From Locusta migratoria (lineage: Eukaryota > Arthropoda > Insecta > Orthoptera > Acrididae), in NCBI GenBank assembly GCA_026315105.1, contig JAOYRU010000073.1:1-64000 (forward strand): a stretch of 64,000 nt of DNA. Direction: 5' to 3'. This document shows positions 8,325 to 22,542 of the stretch, one piece after another. How positions within the stretch are numbered: the first letter of the stretch is position 1; every line of letters starts with the position of its first letter. A program made the position numbers and the translations under genes. Below the pieces are notes generated by a model. The model was not told the origin of the DNA. It was given only the letters and a program-made list of their open reading frames with translations, and ran no database searches.

Positions 8325-9161
8325 GGTGTGTTGCTGGTTTGTATCTATCTGAAGTGGTGAGGATGATGTACGACGTTCTACGTATCTATGCTGATTATTC
8401 TTATTTTCTGCGTAGAAATTGATACTGTTTTGCACCAATTCAACGTGCGTTCTACATGCTTGGCATATTTTGTTCGCCGTCTGATACAGTCATGAGGAAA
8501 GAAGCATAATTTACGCTATAAACATCTGTATGGTCGAATCGTTTTGTTTATAGCGAGCGCACGTATTCTTAGCCCTGTGTTTATTGACGTAGATATTCGT
8601 TGCAGCAGGCTGACTGTTCGTGCTTCTTCCTGCACTGCTGTGAGATAGAGGCGAAGTTCATGTTTCAGAAGCAGTATCCACTCGCAATGTGGAGCACATT
8701 GTTTTGGAAGTACTGTAAGATCAGTCAGTCATCGTAGTGCTGATGGTAGCTGCGCTTGTTAGTCCCTCAAGAAACGATCTCAGTTCCACGGTGCACAATT
8801 GGCGCAAACAGAGCATTACTTGTACTGACAGTTCGAGGCAGGATACATGTCCCGCCATTGCTGTAACGAGAGATTCAAATGTGATGTGACACACTTGGCT
8901 GTTGGATGGTGAATTGATTTGTTCTTCGAGGAGAAAAACTTGCCTAACGAGCAACCCTCAACAAGTAGCTTAAGAGATCATGTATGATTTTGCTACATTG
9001 GTGTATAATATCTTGAAGACGTTAAGTTTTCCACGAATGTAGTTGCATGTGTAACGTAAAGAAAGGCTTTGGATATAACTGTTTTTGTCATTTGAACACG
9101 GTAGCGGTCATACCATGTTCCAATGCCTTTGTTGCAGTTCGTACTCATTTTTAAAAACTGC
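8325..9161. other. Spacer, copy 2
   Basis: As copy 1; inverted repeat 8514-8555. Confidence 0.7.
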
Positions 9162-9234
9162 CGTCCCTTGTGGGGATCGAACCCACGACCTTTGGTTTAG
9201 AAGTCCAACGCGCTCTCCTCTGCGCCAAAGGGAC
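9162..9234 (-). tRNA. tRNA-Arg(TCT)-like paralog, number 3
   Basis: Same A-A mismatch form as number 1. Confidence 0.8.
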
Positions 9235-9418
9235 GATTTATACTTCTCTCTCAGCTGATATGTTGGGACTCCTTTATAAAGAGGTTTTTCCCGAGCGTCA
9301 GCGAGCGTCAGTCGAGCTAAGTCGGCCAAGTCGGCTTAACACAGTAGAAACGTTATTATTTTTGTTTGTTTATTTCTGTGTGTAGTATGAATGATTTTGT
9401 ACCATTGTGTAAAACGTG

Positions 9419-12006
9419 TACCTCTGGCGGGACTCGAACCGGCAATCCCCGGTTTAGGAGACCGATGCCTTATCCATTTTTTTTCTATGTCTAAAAACCT
9501 TGACAAAATATCACTCATTGTATGCAATCAATCTTCCAACATGTCTTCTTCAAACATATCCATGTCATCAAAGAAAATATTAGAGTCCATGTCCATAAAG
9601 TAATCATCTGTATCTTGGTATAAATCTAACTTTGATTTTTTCTCATCATCATCAGAGTCTTCTCCAATAGCTGTCCACCATTTTCTCTTCACCCCCTCTC
9701 CAGAATATATGGCTGAGTCCAACAAATCTAAAGACTCTGCTATCCTCTTATTGAATGTATCTTTTATCTGCACTTCAAACTCAGGATCCCGTACAATGTC
9801 GAACTTCTCACCAAATAAAAAAAAATGAGTATTCTTTCCCAATGCCTATTGAATCCCGTACATCTTCTAGATGTTTTATGCTCACAGTTTTTAATTTTTT
9901 ATCATGGTTGTGAGGCAATATTTTATACCCGTACAGAAATCTTGATATGGTGTCTTCGATAGTCATTATTGGATCACCGCTCATGATAGGGATCCCGTTC
10001 AGCTTATAACAGCTGTTTTGTTCGTCATAGGCAAATATTCCAGAGGACGCAAACAAATTAATTTCCCATTCCCCTACTCTAAATGTTGCAGAATGCGGTG
10101 AGGATGTTAGTGGGTCTGCATTCACAAAAACATAAAGGAAGGCCATGTACTCTGCATTCCATCTCCCTTCACTTATCACTTTGCTCATTATGTACCTTGC
10201 TGTTTTCGAGATTGACCTATATTGGGCATGGTGTCTTCTGAAAAAGTCATTTTTCCATGTAAAATTACCTTTCTTAATGACACTTTTTAACTCGTCTTTT
10301 CTCTCCAGAAAATAGTATATTCTTTGTCTCAACATTCTCTCGAAATCAAAAAAGTTGAGCATTAAGGCGTTAGTACAAACAACAGATTTGGGCAATCTCT
10401 TTGTATCCTTTTCATTTATTTCATATTTAATTTGTAAACTGGTCCCTTCTGGCTGTATATTTAAGTTACCATCCAAATTTGCCCTTGTCTCATAAGTTCT
10501 TGTATATTCCGTGACTTTGGCAATCTCTGCTTTTCCCAGTCGGAAATCTGATTTTGGGTTCCTCAGCTTCTTTATGTATTCCTCCTCTTTTACACCTAAT
10601 ATCTCCCAAGGTCTCCTTTTTGTTCTCTCCTGGATTTGCCTTTCCATATCCGCAAGTTCAGATGCCCTTGTTCTCCCTCCTCCATGTCTAATGAATGCTG
10701 CAATTATCGATAACAGGTATGAGAAGCTTACATTATTGATGAAGTTGCAAGTCATTCCTATGATCACGTCACCATCTCGTGTAAAGCTTCCTCTCATATC
10801 ATCCATTATAAAGTTATATTGCTCTTCTCCTATTGTGTTTGTGAACTTGAGACCTACTGAATTTTCATACTCTTTCCTTATTGTGTTGAAAGGGTGAGCG
10901 CACAATGTTAATCCCTTATACTCAAATTCTGAGCAGATTGACATCCCCATAGCTGCTCCCAGCCACTTTATATACTTATTGGTTCTCCATATTTCCAACA
11001 TACTTAAGAGAGGAGTCCCTTCGATTGTAGTCGACGATATCACCTTTCTTATGTCATCCAAGCCATTATTATTTATCCTAGCTTGAAATATTAAGTTTTT
11101 TGTGAACATTTCCATTAGTTTGATTGAAGAAGAAGACGGTTTGTCCCCCAACATCTTCATATTTACTAAGTGAAGATTATCGTGGATGATTGCATGTTTC
11201 ATAGGTATCATTCTGCCTGTCATATTGGAGGTTATAGAAAGAGTTCTCAACCTTTTGTCCATGGAATTTAAAAGAATTCTTGTTTGAGTCGGCAATAGCA
11301 TTTTGCTGTCTAATGTAAGGTCGATTATGTTTTTTATTTGAACCCTATACCTTGGTGATATTGTTTTATCTGGTATTGTCAAATGTGGAAATAATGCCTC
11401 TTTCACCAAAGGAACCCTTAAAGTGGGAGGGATATCATATGGAGTCTCTCTAGTAGGAACAGTTTCCCTTTTCAACTCAGGTGGCCCGAAGCTAATTCTA
11501 CTATGTTCCCAATCAATAGAGTAATACTCACTCACTTGATGACTTGGTTCTCTCTGTAAAATGTTTATTACTGCTATTTCATGCTCTTGAGGTTTTTCAA
11601 CCCTTGTGATCCACCAATCCAAAGCCTCCTTTTTACATACGACTCTACCATGGTATCTTGTGTCTTCCTTTTGAGCCCGATTACTTTGTGCCATTAGGTG
11701 AGATGGAATTCCGAATTTCCTAGCCCTTTGATAATGCATGGCCAAAGGGTATTTTGTACTCAAAACACTAATTGTGTTAGCAACTGGATTTGGACATTCC
11801 TTGTTTCTGGCATTATTCTCAAGCATTCTCATATTTGATACGTTATAGTTCCGCAAGATACCCATACTTTGTTCTGAGAGGCCAAGAATCTTTTTTTACG
11901 TTAGATAATAGAATTATCTTTCTAAGAATAGCTTCATTGTCTTCTGTGGGGGTCACTCATTTTCAAAAATCGGACTTGTTCGTACTATCCATTAGGCCAC
12001 AGAGGC
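9419..12006 (-). pseudogene. tRNA-Arg(CCT) split by PB2, copy 3
   Basis: 5' part 11986-12006, 3' part 9419-9476. Confidence 0.88.
9528..11960 (-). pseudogene. PB2-like pseudogene, copy 3
   Basis: Main frame 9808-11865 (685 codons) differs from copy 1 by Tyr201Ser; C-terminal frame 9528-9842 is unchanged. A fifth G near 11948 closes the upstream N-terminal frame after a few codons. Confidence 0.85.
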
Positions 12007-12020
12007 GGCGCAAAAATTGC

Positions 12021-12093
12021 CGTCCCTTGTGGGGATCGAACCCACGACCTTTGGATTAGAAGTCCAACGCGCTATCCGCTGCGCCAAAGGGAC
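12021..12093 (-). tRNA. tRNA-Arg(TCT), copy 3
   Basis: Identical to copy 1. Confidence 0.96.
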
Positions 12094-12930
12094 GGTGTGT
12101 TGCTGGTTTGTATCTATCTGAAGTGGTGAGGATGATGTACGACGTTCTACGTATCTATGCTGATTATTCTTATTTTCTGCGTAGAAATTGATACTGTTTT
12201 GCACCAATTCAACGTGCGTTCTACATGCTTGGCATATTTTGTTCGCCGTCTGATACAGTCATGAGGAAAGAAGCATAATTTACGCTATAAACATCTGTAT
12301 GGTCGAATCGTTTTGTTTATAGCGAGCGCACGTATTCTTAGCCCTGTGTTTATTGACGTAGATATTCGTTGCAGCAGGCTGACTGTTCGTGCTTCTTCCT
12401 GCACTGCTGTGAGATAGAGGCGAAGTTCATGTTTCAGAAGCAGTATCCACTCGCAATGTGGAGCACATTGTTTTGGAAGTACTGTAAGATCAGTCAGTCA
12501 TCGTAGTGCTGATGGTAGCTGCGCTTGTTAGTCCCTCAAGAAACGATCTCAGTTCCACGGTGCACAATTGGCGCAAACAGAGCATTACTTGTACTGACAG
12601 TTCGAGGCAGGATACATGTCCCGCCATTGCTGTAACGAGAGATTCAAATGTGATGTGACACACTTGGCTGTTGGATGGTGAATTGATTTGTTCTTCGAGG
12701 AGAAAAACTTGCCTAACGAGCAACCCTCAACAAGTAGCTTAAGAGATCATGTATGATTTTGCTACATTGGTGTATAATATCTTGAAGACGTTAAGTTTTC
12801 CACGAATGTAGTTGCATGTGTAACGTAAAGAAAGGCTTTGGATATAACTGTTTTTGTCATTTGAACACGGTAGCGGTCATACCATGTTCCAATGCCTTTG
12901 TTGCAGTTCGTACTCATTTTTAAAAACTGC
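12094..12930. other. Spacer, copy 3
   Basis: As copy 1; inverted repeat 12283-12324. Confidence 0.7.
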
Positions 12931-13003
12931 CGTCCCTTGTGGGGATCGAACCCACGACCTTTGGTTTAGAAGTCCAACGCGCTCTCCTCTGCGCCAAAGG
13001 GAC
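12931..13003 (-). tRNA. tRNA-Arg(TCT)-like paralog, number 4
   Basis: Same A-A mismatch form as number 1. Confidence 0.8.
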
Positions 13004-13187
13004 GATTTATACTTCTCTCTCAGCTGATATGTTGGGACTCCTTTATAAAGAGGTTTTTCCCGAGCGTCAGCGAGCGTCAGTCGAGCTAAGTCGGCCAAGT
13101 CGGCTTAACACAGTAGAAACGTTATTATTTTTGTTTGTTTATTTCTGTGTGTAGTATGAATGATTTTGTACCATTGTGTAAAACGTG

Positions 13188-15489
13188 TACCTCTGGCGGG
13201 ACTCGAACCGGCAATCCCCGGTTTAGGAGACCGATGCCTTATCCATTTTTTTTCTATGTCTAAAAACCTTGACAAAATATCACTCATTGTATGCAATCAA
13301 TCTTCCAACATGTCTTCTTCAAACATATCCATGTCATCAAAGAAAATATTAGAGTCCATGTCCATAAAGTAATCATCTGTATCTTGGTATAAATCTAACT
13401 TTGATTTTTTCTCATCATCATCAGAGTCTTCTCCAATAGCTGTCCACCATTTTCTCTTCACCCCCTCTCCAGAATATATGGCTGAGTCCAACAAATCTAA
13501 AGACTCTGCTATCCTCTTATTGAATGTATCTTTTATCTGCACTTCAAACTCAGGATCCCGTACAATGTCGAACTTCTCACCAAATAAAAAAAAATGAGTA
13601 TTCTTTCCCAATGCCTATTGAATCCCGTACATGTTCTAGATGTTTTATGCTCACAGTTTTTAATTTTTTATCATGGTTGTGAGGCAATATTTTATACCCG
13701 TACAGAAATCTTGATATGGTGTCAAAACGTCATTTTTCCATGTAAAATTACCTTTCTTAATGACACTTTTTAACTCGTCTTTTCTCTCCAGAAAATAGTA
13801 TATTCTTTGTCTCAACATTCTCTCGAAATCAAAAAAGTTGAGCATTAAGGTGTTAGTACAAACAACAGATTTGGGCAATCTCTTTGTATCCTTTTCATTT
13901 ATTTCATATTTAATTTGTAAACTGGTCCCTTCTGGCTGTATATTTAAGTTACCATCCAAATTTGCCCTTGTCTCATAAGTTCTTGTATATTCCGTGACTT
14001 TGGCAATCTCTGCTTTTCCCAGTCGGAAATCTGATTTTGGGTTCCTCAGCTTCTTTATGTATTCCTCCTCTTTTACACCTAATATCTCCCAAGGTCTCCT
14101 TTTTGTTCTCTCCTGGATTTGCCTTTCCATTTCCGCAAGTTCAGATGCCCTTGTTCTCCCTCCTCCATGTCTAATGAATGCTGCAATTATCGATAACAGG
14201 TATGAGAAGCTTACATTATTGATGAAGTTGCAAGTCATTCCTATGATCACGTCACCATCTCGTGTAAAGCTTCCTCTCATATCATCCATTATAAAGTTAT
14301 ATTGCTCTTCTCCTATTGTGTTTGTGAACTTGAGACCTACTGAATTTTCATACTCTTTCCTTATTGTGTTGAAAGGGTGAGCGCACAATGTTAATCCCTT
14401 ATACTCAAATTCTGAGCAGATTGACATCCCCATAGCTGCTCCCAGCCACTTTATATACTTATTGGTTCTCCATATTTCCAACATACTTAAGAGAGGAGTC
14501 CCTTCGATTGTAGTCGACGATATCACCTTTCTTATGTCATCCAAGCCATTATTATTTATCCTAGCTTGAAATATTAAGTTTTTTGTGAACATTTCCATTA
14601 GTTTGATTGAAGAAGAAGACGGTTTGTCCCCCAACATCTTCATATTTACTAAGTGAAGATTATCGTGGATGATTGCATGTTTCATAGGTATCATTCTGCC
14701 TGTCATATTGGAGGTTATAGAAAGAGTTCTCAACCTTTTGTCCATGTAATTTAAAAGAATTCTTGTTTGAGTCGGCAATAGCATTTTGCTGTCTAATGTA
14801 AGGTCGATTATGTTTTTTATTTGAACCCTATACCTTGGTGATATTGTTTTATCTGGTATTGTCAAATGTGGAAATAATGCCTCTTTCACCAAAGGAACCC
14901 TTAGAGTGGGAGGGATATCATATGGAGTCTCTCTAGTAGGAACAGTTTCCCTTTTCAACTCAGGTGGCCCGAAGCTAATTCTACTATGTTCCCAATCAAT
15001 AGAGTAATACTCACTCACTTGATGACTTGGTTCTCTCTGTAAAATGTTTATTACTGCTATTTCATGCTCTTGAGGTTTTTCAACCCTTGTGATCCACCAA
15101 TCCAAAGCCTCCTTTTTACATACGACTCTACCATGGTATCTTGTGTCTTCCTTTTGAGCCCGATTACTTTGTGCCATTAGGTGAGATGGAATTCCGAATT
15201 TCCTAGCCCTTTGATAATGCATGGCCAAAGGGTATTTTGTACTCAAAACACTAATTGTGTTAGCAACTGGATTTGGACATTCCTTGTTTCTGGCATTATT
15301 CTCAAGCATTCTCATATTTGATACGTTATAGTTCCGCAAGATACCCATACTTTGTTCTGAGAGGCCAAGAATCTTTTTTTACGTTAGATAATAGAATTTT
15401 CTTTCTAAGAATAGCTTCATTGTCTTCTGTGGGGGTCACTCATTTTCAAAAATCGGACTTGTTCCTACTATCCATTAGGCCACAGAGGC
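13188..15489 (-). pseudogene. tRNA-Arg(CCT) split by PB2, copy 4
   Basis: 5' part 15469-15489, 3' part 13188-13245. In this and the later copies with GTAGG rather than GTACG at the insert start, the first insert bases differ by one substitution. Confidence 0.88.
13297..15443 (-). pseudogene. PB2-like pseudogene, copy 4 (286 bp deletion)
   Basis: Frame 13660-15348 matches copy 1 up to residue 540 and then runs 22 codons in a new frame to a stop, because 286 bp is missing (junction after 13723). The lost part covers residues ~541-635, including most of the block before the C-terminal domain. Asp406Glu and Ala500Thr are shared with the other deleted copies. The separate C-terminal frame (13297-13611) survives. 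Confidence 0.85.
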
Positions 15490-15503
15490 GGCGCAAAAAT
15501 TGC

Positions 15504-15576
15504 CGTCCCTTGTGGGGATCGAACCCACGACCTTTGGATTAGAAGTCCAACGCGCTATCCGCTGCGCCAAAGGGAC
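15504..15576 (-). tRNA. tRNA-Arg(TCT), copy 4
   Basis: Identical to copy 1. Confidence 0.96.
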
Positions 15577-16413
15577 GGTGTGTTGCTGGTTTGTATCTAT
15601 CTGAAGTGGTGAGGATGATGTACGACGTTCTACGTATCTATGCTGATTATTCTTATTTTCTGCGTAGAAATTGATACTGTTTTGCACCAATTCAACGTGC
15701 GTTCTACATGCTTGGCATATTTTGTTCGCCGTCTGATACAGTCATGAGGAAAGAAGCATAATTTACGCTATAAACATCTGTATGGTCGAATCGTTTTGTT
15801 TATAGCGAGCGCACGTATTCTTAGCCCTGTGTTTATTGACGTAGATATTCGTTGCAGCAGGCTGACTGTTCGTGCTTCTTCCTGCACTGCTGTGAGATAG
15901 AGGCGAAGTTCATGTTTCAGAAGCAGTATCCACTCGCAATGTGGAGCACATTGTTTTGGAAGTACTGTAAGATCAGTCAGTCATCGTAGTGCTGATGGTA
16001 GCTGCGCTTGTTAGTCCTTCAAGAAACGATCTCAGTTCCACGGTGCACAATTGGCGCAAACAGAGCATTACTTGTATGGACAGTTCGAGGCAGGATACAT
16101 GTCCCGCCATTGCTGTAACGAGAGATTCAAATGTGATGTGACACACTTGGCTGTTGGATGGTGAATTGATTTGTTCTTCGAGGAGAAAAACTTGCCTAAC
16201 GAGCAACCCTCAACAAGTAGCTTAAGAGATCATGTATGATTTTGCTACATTGGTGTATAATATCTTGAAGACGTTAAGTTTTCCACGAATGTAGTTGCAT
16301 GTGTAACGTAAAGAAAGGCTTTGGATATAACTGTTTTTGTCATTTGAACACGGTAGCGGTCATACCATGTTCCAATGCCTTTGTTGCAGTTCGTACTCAT
16401 TTTTAAAAACTGC
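15577..16413. other. Spacer, copy 4
   Basis: Inverted repeat 15766-15807. From this unit on GTATGGACAG replaces GTACTGACAG (near 16074). Confidence 0.7.
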
Positions 16414-16486
16414 CGTCCCTTGTGGGGATCGAACCCACGACCTTTGGTTTAGAAGTCCAACGCGCTCTCCTCTGCGCCAAAGGGAC
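16414..16486 (-). tRNA. tRNA-Arg(TCT)-like paralog, number 5
   Basis: Same A-A mismatch form as number 1. Confidence 0.8.
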
Positions 16487-16670
16487 GATTTATACTTCTC
16501 TCTCAGCTGATATGTTGGGACTCCTTTATAAAGAGGTTTTTCCCGAGCGTCAGCGAGCGTCAGTCGAGCTAAGTCGGCCAAGTCGGCTTAACACAGTAGA
16601 AACGTTATTATTTTTGTTTGTTTATTTCTGTGTGTAGTATGAATGATTTTGTACCATTGTGTAAAACGTG

Positions 16671-18972
16671 TACCTCTGGCGGGACTCGAACCGGCAATCC
16701 CCGGTTTAGGAGACCGATGCCTTATCCATTTTTTTTCTATGTCTAAAAACCTTGACAAAATATCACTCATTGTATGCAATCAATCTTCCAACATGTCTTC
16801 TTCAAACATATCCATGTCATCAAAGAAAATATTAGAGTCCATGTCCATAAAGTAATCATCTGTAATTTGGTATAAATCTAACTTTGATTTTTTCTCATCA
16901 TCATCAGAGTCTTCTCCAATAGCTGTCCACCATTTTCTCTTCACCCCCTCTCCAGAATATATGGCTGAGTCCAACAAATCTAAAGACTCTGCTATCCTCT
17001 TATTGAATGTATCTTTTATCTGCACTTCAAACTCAGGATCCCGTACAATGTCGAACTTCTCACCAAATAAAAAAAAATGAGTATTCTTTCCCAATGCCTA
17101 TTGAATCCCGTACATGTTCTAGATGTTTTATGCTCACAGTTTTTAATTTTTTATCATGGTTGTGAGGCAATATTTTATACCCGTACAGAAATCTTGATAT
17201 GGTGTCAAAACGTCATTTTTCCATGTAAAATTACCTTTCTTAATGACACTTTTTAACTCGTCTTTTCTCTCCAGAAAATAGTATATTCTTTGTCTCAACA
17301 TTCTCTCGAAATCAAAAAAGTTGAGCATTAAGGTGTTAGTACAAACAACAGATTTGGGCAATCTCTTTGTATCCTTTTCATTTATTTCATATTTAATTTG
17401 TAAACTGGTCCCTTCTGGCTGTATATTTAAGTTACCATCCAAATTTGCCCTTGTCTCATAAGTTCTTGTATATTCCGTGACTTTGGCAATCTCTGCTTTT
17501 CCCAGTCGGAAATCTGATTTTGGGTTCCTCAGCTTCTTTATGTATTCCTCCTCTTTTACACCTAATATCTCCCAAGGTCTCCTTTTTGTTCTCTCCTGGA
17601 TTTGCCTTTCCATTTCCGCAAGTTCAGATGCCCTTGTTCTCCCTCCTCCATGTCTAATGAATGCTGCAATTATCGATAACAGGTATGAGAAGCTTACATT
17701 ATTGATGAAGTTGCAAGTCATTCCTATGATCACGTCACCATCTCGTGTAAAGCTTCCTCTCATATCATCCATTATAAAGTTATATTGCTCTTCTCCTATT
17801 GTGTTTGTGAACTTGAGACCTACTGAATTTTCATACTCTTTCCTTATTGTGTTGAAAGGGTGAGCGCACAATGTTAATCCCTTATACTCAAATTCTGAGC
17901 AGATTGACATCCCCATAGCTGCTCCCAGCCACTTTATATACTTATTGGTTCTCCATATTTCCAACATACTTAAGAGAGGAGTCCCTTCGATTGTAGTCGA
18001 CGATATCACCTTTCTTATGTCATCCAAGCCATTATTATTTATCCTAGCTTGAAATATTAAGTTTTTTGTGAACATTTCCATTAGTTTGATTGAAGAAGAA
18101 GACGGTTTGTCCCCCAACATCTTCATATTTACTAAGTGAAGATTATCGTGGATGATTGCATGTTTCATAGGTATCATTCTGCCTGTCATATTGGAGGTTA
18201 TAGAAAGAGTTCTCAACCTTTTGTCCATGTAATTTAAAAGAATTCTTGTTTGAGTCGGCAATAGCATTTTGCTGTCTAATGTAAGGTCGATTATGTTTTT
18301 TATTTGAACCCTATACCTTGGTGATATTGTTTTATCTGGTATTGTCAAATGTGGAAATAATGCCTCTTTCACCAAAGGAACCCTTAGAGTGGGAGGGATA
18401 TCATATGGAGTCTCTCTAGTAGGAACAGTTTCCCTTTTCAACTCAGGTGGCCCGAAGCTAATTCTACTATGTTCCCAATCAATAGAGTAATACTCACTCA
18501 CTTGATGACTTGGTTCTCTCTGTAAAATGTTTATTACTGCTATTTCATGCTCTTGAGGTTTTTCAACCCTTGTGATCCACCAATCCAAAGCCTCCTTTTT
18601 ACATACGACTCTACCATGGTATCTTGTGTCTTCCTTTTGAGCCCGATTACTTTGTGCCATTAGGTGAGATGGAATTCCGAATTTCCTAGCCCTTTGATAA
18701 TGCATGGCCAAAGGGTATTTTGTACTCAAAACACTAATTGTGTTAGCAACTGGATTTGGACATTCCTTGTTTCTGGCATTATTCTCAAGCATTCTCATAT
18801 TTGATACGTTATAGTTCCGCAAGATACCCATACTTTGTTCTGAGAGGCCAAGAATCTTTTTTTACGTTAGATAATAGAATTTTCTTTCTAAGAATAGCTT
18901 CATTGTCTTCTGTGGGGGTCACTCATTTTCAAAAATCGGACTTGTTCCTACTATCCATTAGGCCACAGAGGC
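16671..18972 (-). pseudogene. tRNA-Arg(CCT) split by PB2, copy 5
   Basis: 5' part 18952-18972, 3' part 16671-16728. Confidence 0.88.
16780..18926 (-). pseudogene. PB2-like pseudogene, copy 5 (286 bp deletion)
   Basis: Same deletion as copy 4 (junction after 17206) and the same 562-codon truncated frame (17143-18831). A private substitution changes an Asp to Ile in the acidic C-terminal frame (16780-17094, near 16864). Confidence 0.85.
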
Positions 18973-18986
18973 GGCGCAAAAATTGC

Positions 18987-19059
18987 CGTCCCTTGTGGGG
19001 ATCGAACCCACGACCTTTGGATTAGAAGTCCAACGCGCTATCCGCTGCGCCAAAGGGAC
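18987..19059 (-). tRNA. tRNA-Arg(TCT), copy 5
   Basis: Identical to copy 1. Confidence 0.96.
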
Positions 19060-19896
19060 GGTGTGTTGCTGGTTTGTATCTATCTGAAGTGGTGAGGATG
19101 ATGTACGACGTTCTACGTATCTATGCTGATTATTCTTATTTTCTGCGTAGAAATTGATACTGTTTTGCACCAATTCAACGTGCGTTCTACATGCTTGGCA
19201 TATTTTGTTCGCCGTCTGATACAGTCATGAGGAAAGAAGCATAATTTACGCTATAAACATCTGTATGGTCGAATCGTTTTGTTTATAGCGAGCGCACGTA
19301 TTCTTAGCCCTGTGTTTATTGACGTAGATATTCGTTGCAGCAGGCTGACTGTTCGTGCTTCTTCCTGCACTGCTGTGAGATAGAGGCGAAGTTCATGTTT
19401 CAGAAGCAGTATCCACTCGCAATGTGGAGCACATTGTTTTGGAAGTACTGTAAGATCAGTCAGTCATCGTAGTGCTGATGGTAGCTGCGCTTGTTAGTCC
19501 TTCAAGAAACGATCTCAGTTCCACGGTGCACAATTGGCGCAAACAGAGCATTACTTGTATGGACAGTTCGAGGCAGGATACATGTCCCGCCATTGCTGTA
19601 ACGAGAGATTCAAATGTGATGTGACACACTTGGCTGTTGGATGGTGAATTGATTTGTTCTTCGAGGAGAAAAACTTGCCTAACGAGCAACCCTCAACAAG
19701 TAGCTTAAGAGATCATGTATGATTTTGCTACATTGGTGTATAATATCTTGAAGACGTTAAGTTTTCCACGAATGTAGTTGCATGTGTAACGTAAAGAAAG
19801 GCTTTGGATATAACTGTTTTTGTCATTTGAACACGGTAGCGGTCATACCATGTTCCAATGCCTTTGTTGCAGTTCGTACTCATTTTTAAAAACTGC
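19060..19896. other. Spacer, copy 5
   Basis: As copy 4; inverted repeat 19249-19290. Confidence 0.7.
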
Positions 19897-19969
19897 CGTC
19901 CCTTGTGGGGATCGAACCCACGACCTTTGGTTTAGAAGTCCAACGCGCTCTCCTCTGCGCCAAAGGGAC
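19897..19969 (-). tRNA. tRNA-Arg(TCT)-like paralog, number 6
   Basis: Same A-A mismatch form as number 1; the last of this type along the array. Confidence 0.8.
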
Positions 19970-20153
19970 GATTTATACTTCTCTCTCAGCTGATATGTTG
20001 GGACTCCTTTATAAAGAGGTTTTTCCCGAGCGTCAGCGAGCGTCAGTCGAGCTAAGTCGGCCAAGTCGGCTTAACACAGTAGAAACGTTATTATTTTTGT
20101 TTGTTTATTTCTGTGTGTAGTATGAATGATTTTGTACCATTGTGTAAAACGTG

Positions 20154-22455
20154 TACCTCTGGCGGGACTCGAACCGGCAATCCCCGGTTTAGGAGACCGA
20201 TGCCTTATCCATTTTTTTTCTATGTCTAAAAACCTTGACAAAATATCACTCATTGTATGCAATCAATCTTCCAACATGTCTTCTTCAAACATATCCATGT
20301 CATCAAAGAAAATATTAGAGTCCATGTCCATAAAGTAATCATCTGTATCTTGGTATAAATCTAACTTTGATTTTTTCTCATCATCATCAGAGTCTTCTCC
20401 AATAGCTGTCCACCATTTTCTCTTCACCCCCTCTCCAGAATATATGGCTGAGTCCAACAAATCTAAAGACTCTGCTATCCTCTTATTGAATGTATCTTTT
20501 ATCTGCACTTCAAACTCAGGATCCCGTACAATGTCGAACTTCTCACCAAATAAAAAAAAATGAGTATTCTTTCCCAATGCCTATTGAATCCCGTACATGT
20601 TCTAGATGTTTTATGCTCACAGTTTTTAATTTTTTATCATGGTTGTGAGGCAATATTTTATACCCGTACAGAAATCTTGATATGGTGTCAAAACGTCATT
20701 TTTCCATGTAAAATTACCTTTCTTAATGACACTTTTTAACTCGTCTTTTCTCTCCAGAAAATAGTATATTCTTTGTCTCAACATTCTCTCGAAATCAAAA
20801 AAGTTGAGCATTAAGGTGTTAGTACAAACAACAGATTTGGGCAATCTCTTTGTATCCTTTTCATTTATTTCATATTTAATTTGTAAACTGGTCCCTTCTG
20901 GCTGTATATTTAAGTTACCATCCAAATTTGCCCTTGTCTCATAAGTTCTTGTATATTCCGTGACTTTGGCAATCTCTGCTTTTCCCAGTCGGAAATCTGA
21001 TTTTGGGTTCCTCAGCTTCTTTATGTATTCCTCCTCTTTTACACCTAATATCTCCCAAGGTCTCCTTTTTGTTCTCTCCTGGATTTGCCTTTCCATTTCC
21101 GCAAGTTCAGATGCCCTTGTTCTCCCTCCTCCATGTCTAATGAATGCTGCAATTATCGATAACAGGTATGAGAAGCTTACATTATTGATGAAGTTGCAAG
21201 TCATTCCTATGATCACGTCACCATCTCGTGTAAAGCTTCCTCTCATATCATCCATTATAAAGTTATATTGCTCTTCTCCTATTGTGTTTGTGAACTTGAG
21301 ACCTACTGAATTTTCATACTCTTTCCTTATTGTGTTGAAAGGGTGAGCGCACAATGTTAATCCCTTATACTCAAATTCTGAGCAGATTGACATCCCCATA
21401 GCTGCTCCCAGCCACTTTATATACTTATTGGTTCTCCATATTTCCAACATACTTAAGAGAGGAGTCCCTTCGATTGTAGTCGACGATATCACCTTTCTTA
21501 TGTCATCCAAGCCATTATTATTTATCCTAGCTTGAAATATTAAGTTTTTTGTGAACATTTCCATTAGTTTGATTGAAGAAGAAGACGGTTTGTCCCCCAA
21601 CATCTTCATATTTACTAAGTGAAGATTATCGTGGATGATTGCATGTTTCATAGGTATCATTCTGCCTGTCATATTGGAGGTTATAGAAAGAGTTCTCAAC
21701 CTTTTGTCCATGTAATTTAAAAGAATTCTTGTTTGAGTCGGCAATAGCATTTTGCTGTCTAATGTAAGGTCGATTATGTTTTTTATTTGAACCCTATACC
21801 TTGGTGATATTGTTTTATCTGGTATTGTCAAATGTGGAAATAATGCCTCTTTCACCAAAGGAACCCTTAGAGTGGGAGGGATATCATATGGAGTCTCTCT
21901 AGTAGGAACAGTTTCCCTTTTCAACTCAGGTGGCCCGAAGCTAATTCTACTATGTTCCCAATCAATAGAGTAATACTCACTCACTTGATGACTTGGTTCT
22001 CTCTGTAAAATGTTTATTACTGCTATTTCATGCTCTTGAGGTTTTTCAACCCTTGTGATCCACCAATCCAAAGCCTCCTTTTTACATACGACTCTACCAT
22101 GGTATCTTGTGTCTTCCTTTTGAGCCCGATTACTTTGTGCCATTAGGTGAGATGGAATTCCGAATTTCCTAGCCCTTTGATAATGCATGGCCAAAGGGTA
22201 TTTTGTACTCAAAACACTAATTGTGTTAGCAACTGGATTTGGACATTCCTTGTTTCTGGCATTATTCTCAAGCATTCTCATATTTGATACGTTATAGTTC
22301 CGCAAGATACCCATACTTTGTTCTGAGAGGCCAAGAATCTTTTTTTACGTTAGATAATAGAATTTTCTTTCTAAGAATAGCTTCATTGTCTTCTGTGGGG
22401 GTCACTCATTTTCAAAAATCGGACTTGTTCCTACTATCCATTAGGCCACAGAGGC
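20154..22455 (-). pseudogene. tRNA-Arg(CCT) split by PB2, copy 6
   Basis: 5' part 22435-22455, 3' part 20154-20211. Confidence 0.88.
20263..22409 (-). pseudogene. PB2-like pseudogene, copy 6 (286 bp deletion)
   Basis: Deleted form with junction after 20689; truncated frame 20626-22314 gives the same residues as copy 4. C-terminal frame 20263-20577. Confidence 0.85.
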
Positions 22456-22469
22456 GGCGCAAAAATTGC

Positions 22470-22542
22470 CGTCCCTTGTGGGGATCGAACCCACGACCTT
22501 TGGATTAGAAGTCCAACGCGCTATCCGCTGCGCCAAAGGGAC
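22470..22542 (-). tRNA. tRNA-Arg(TCT), copy 6
   Basis: Identical to copy 1. Confidence 0.96.
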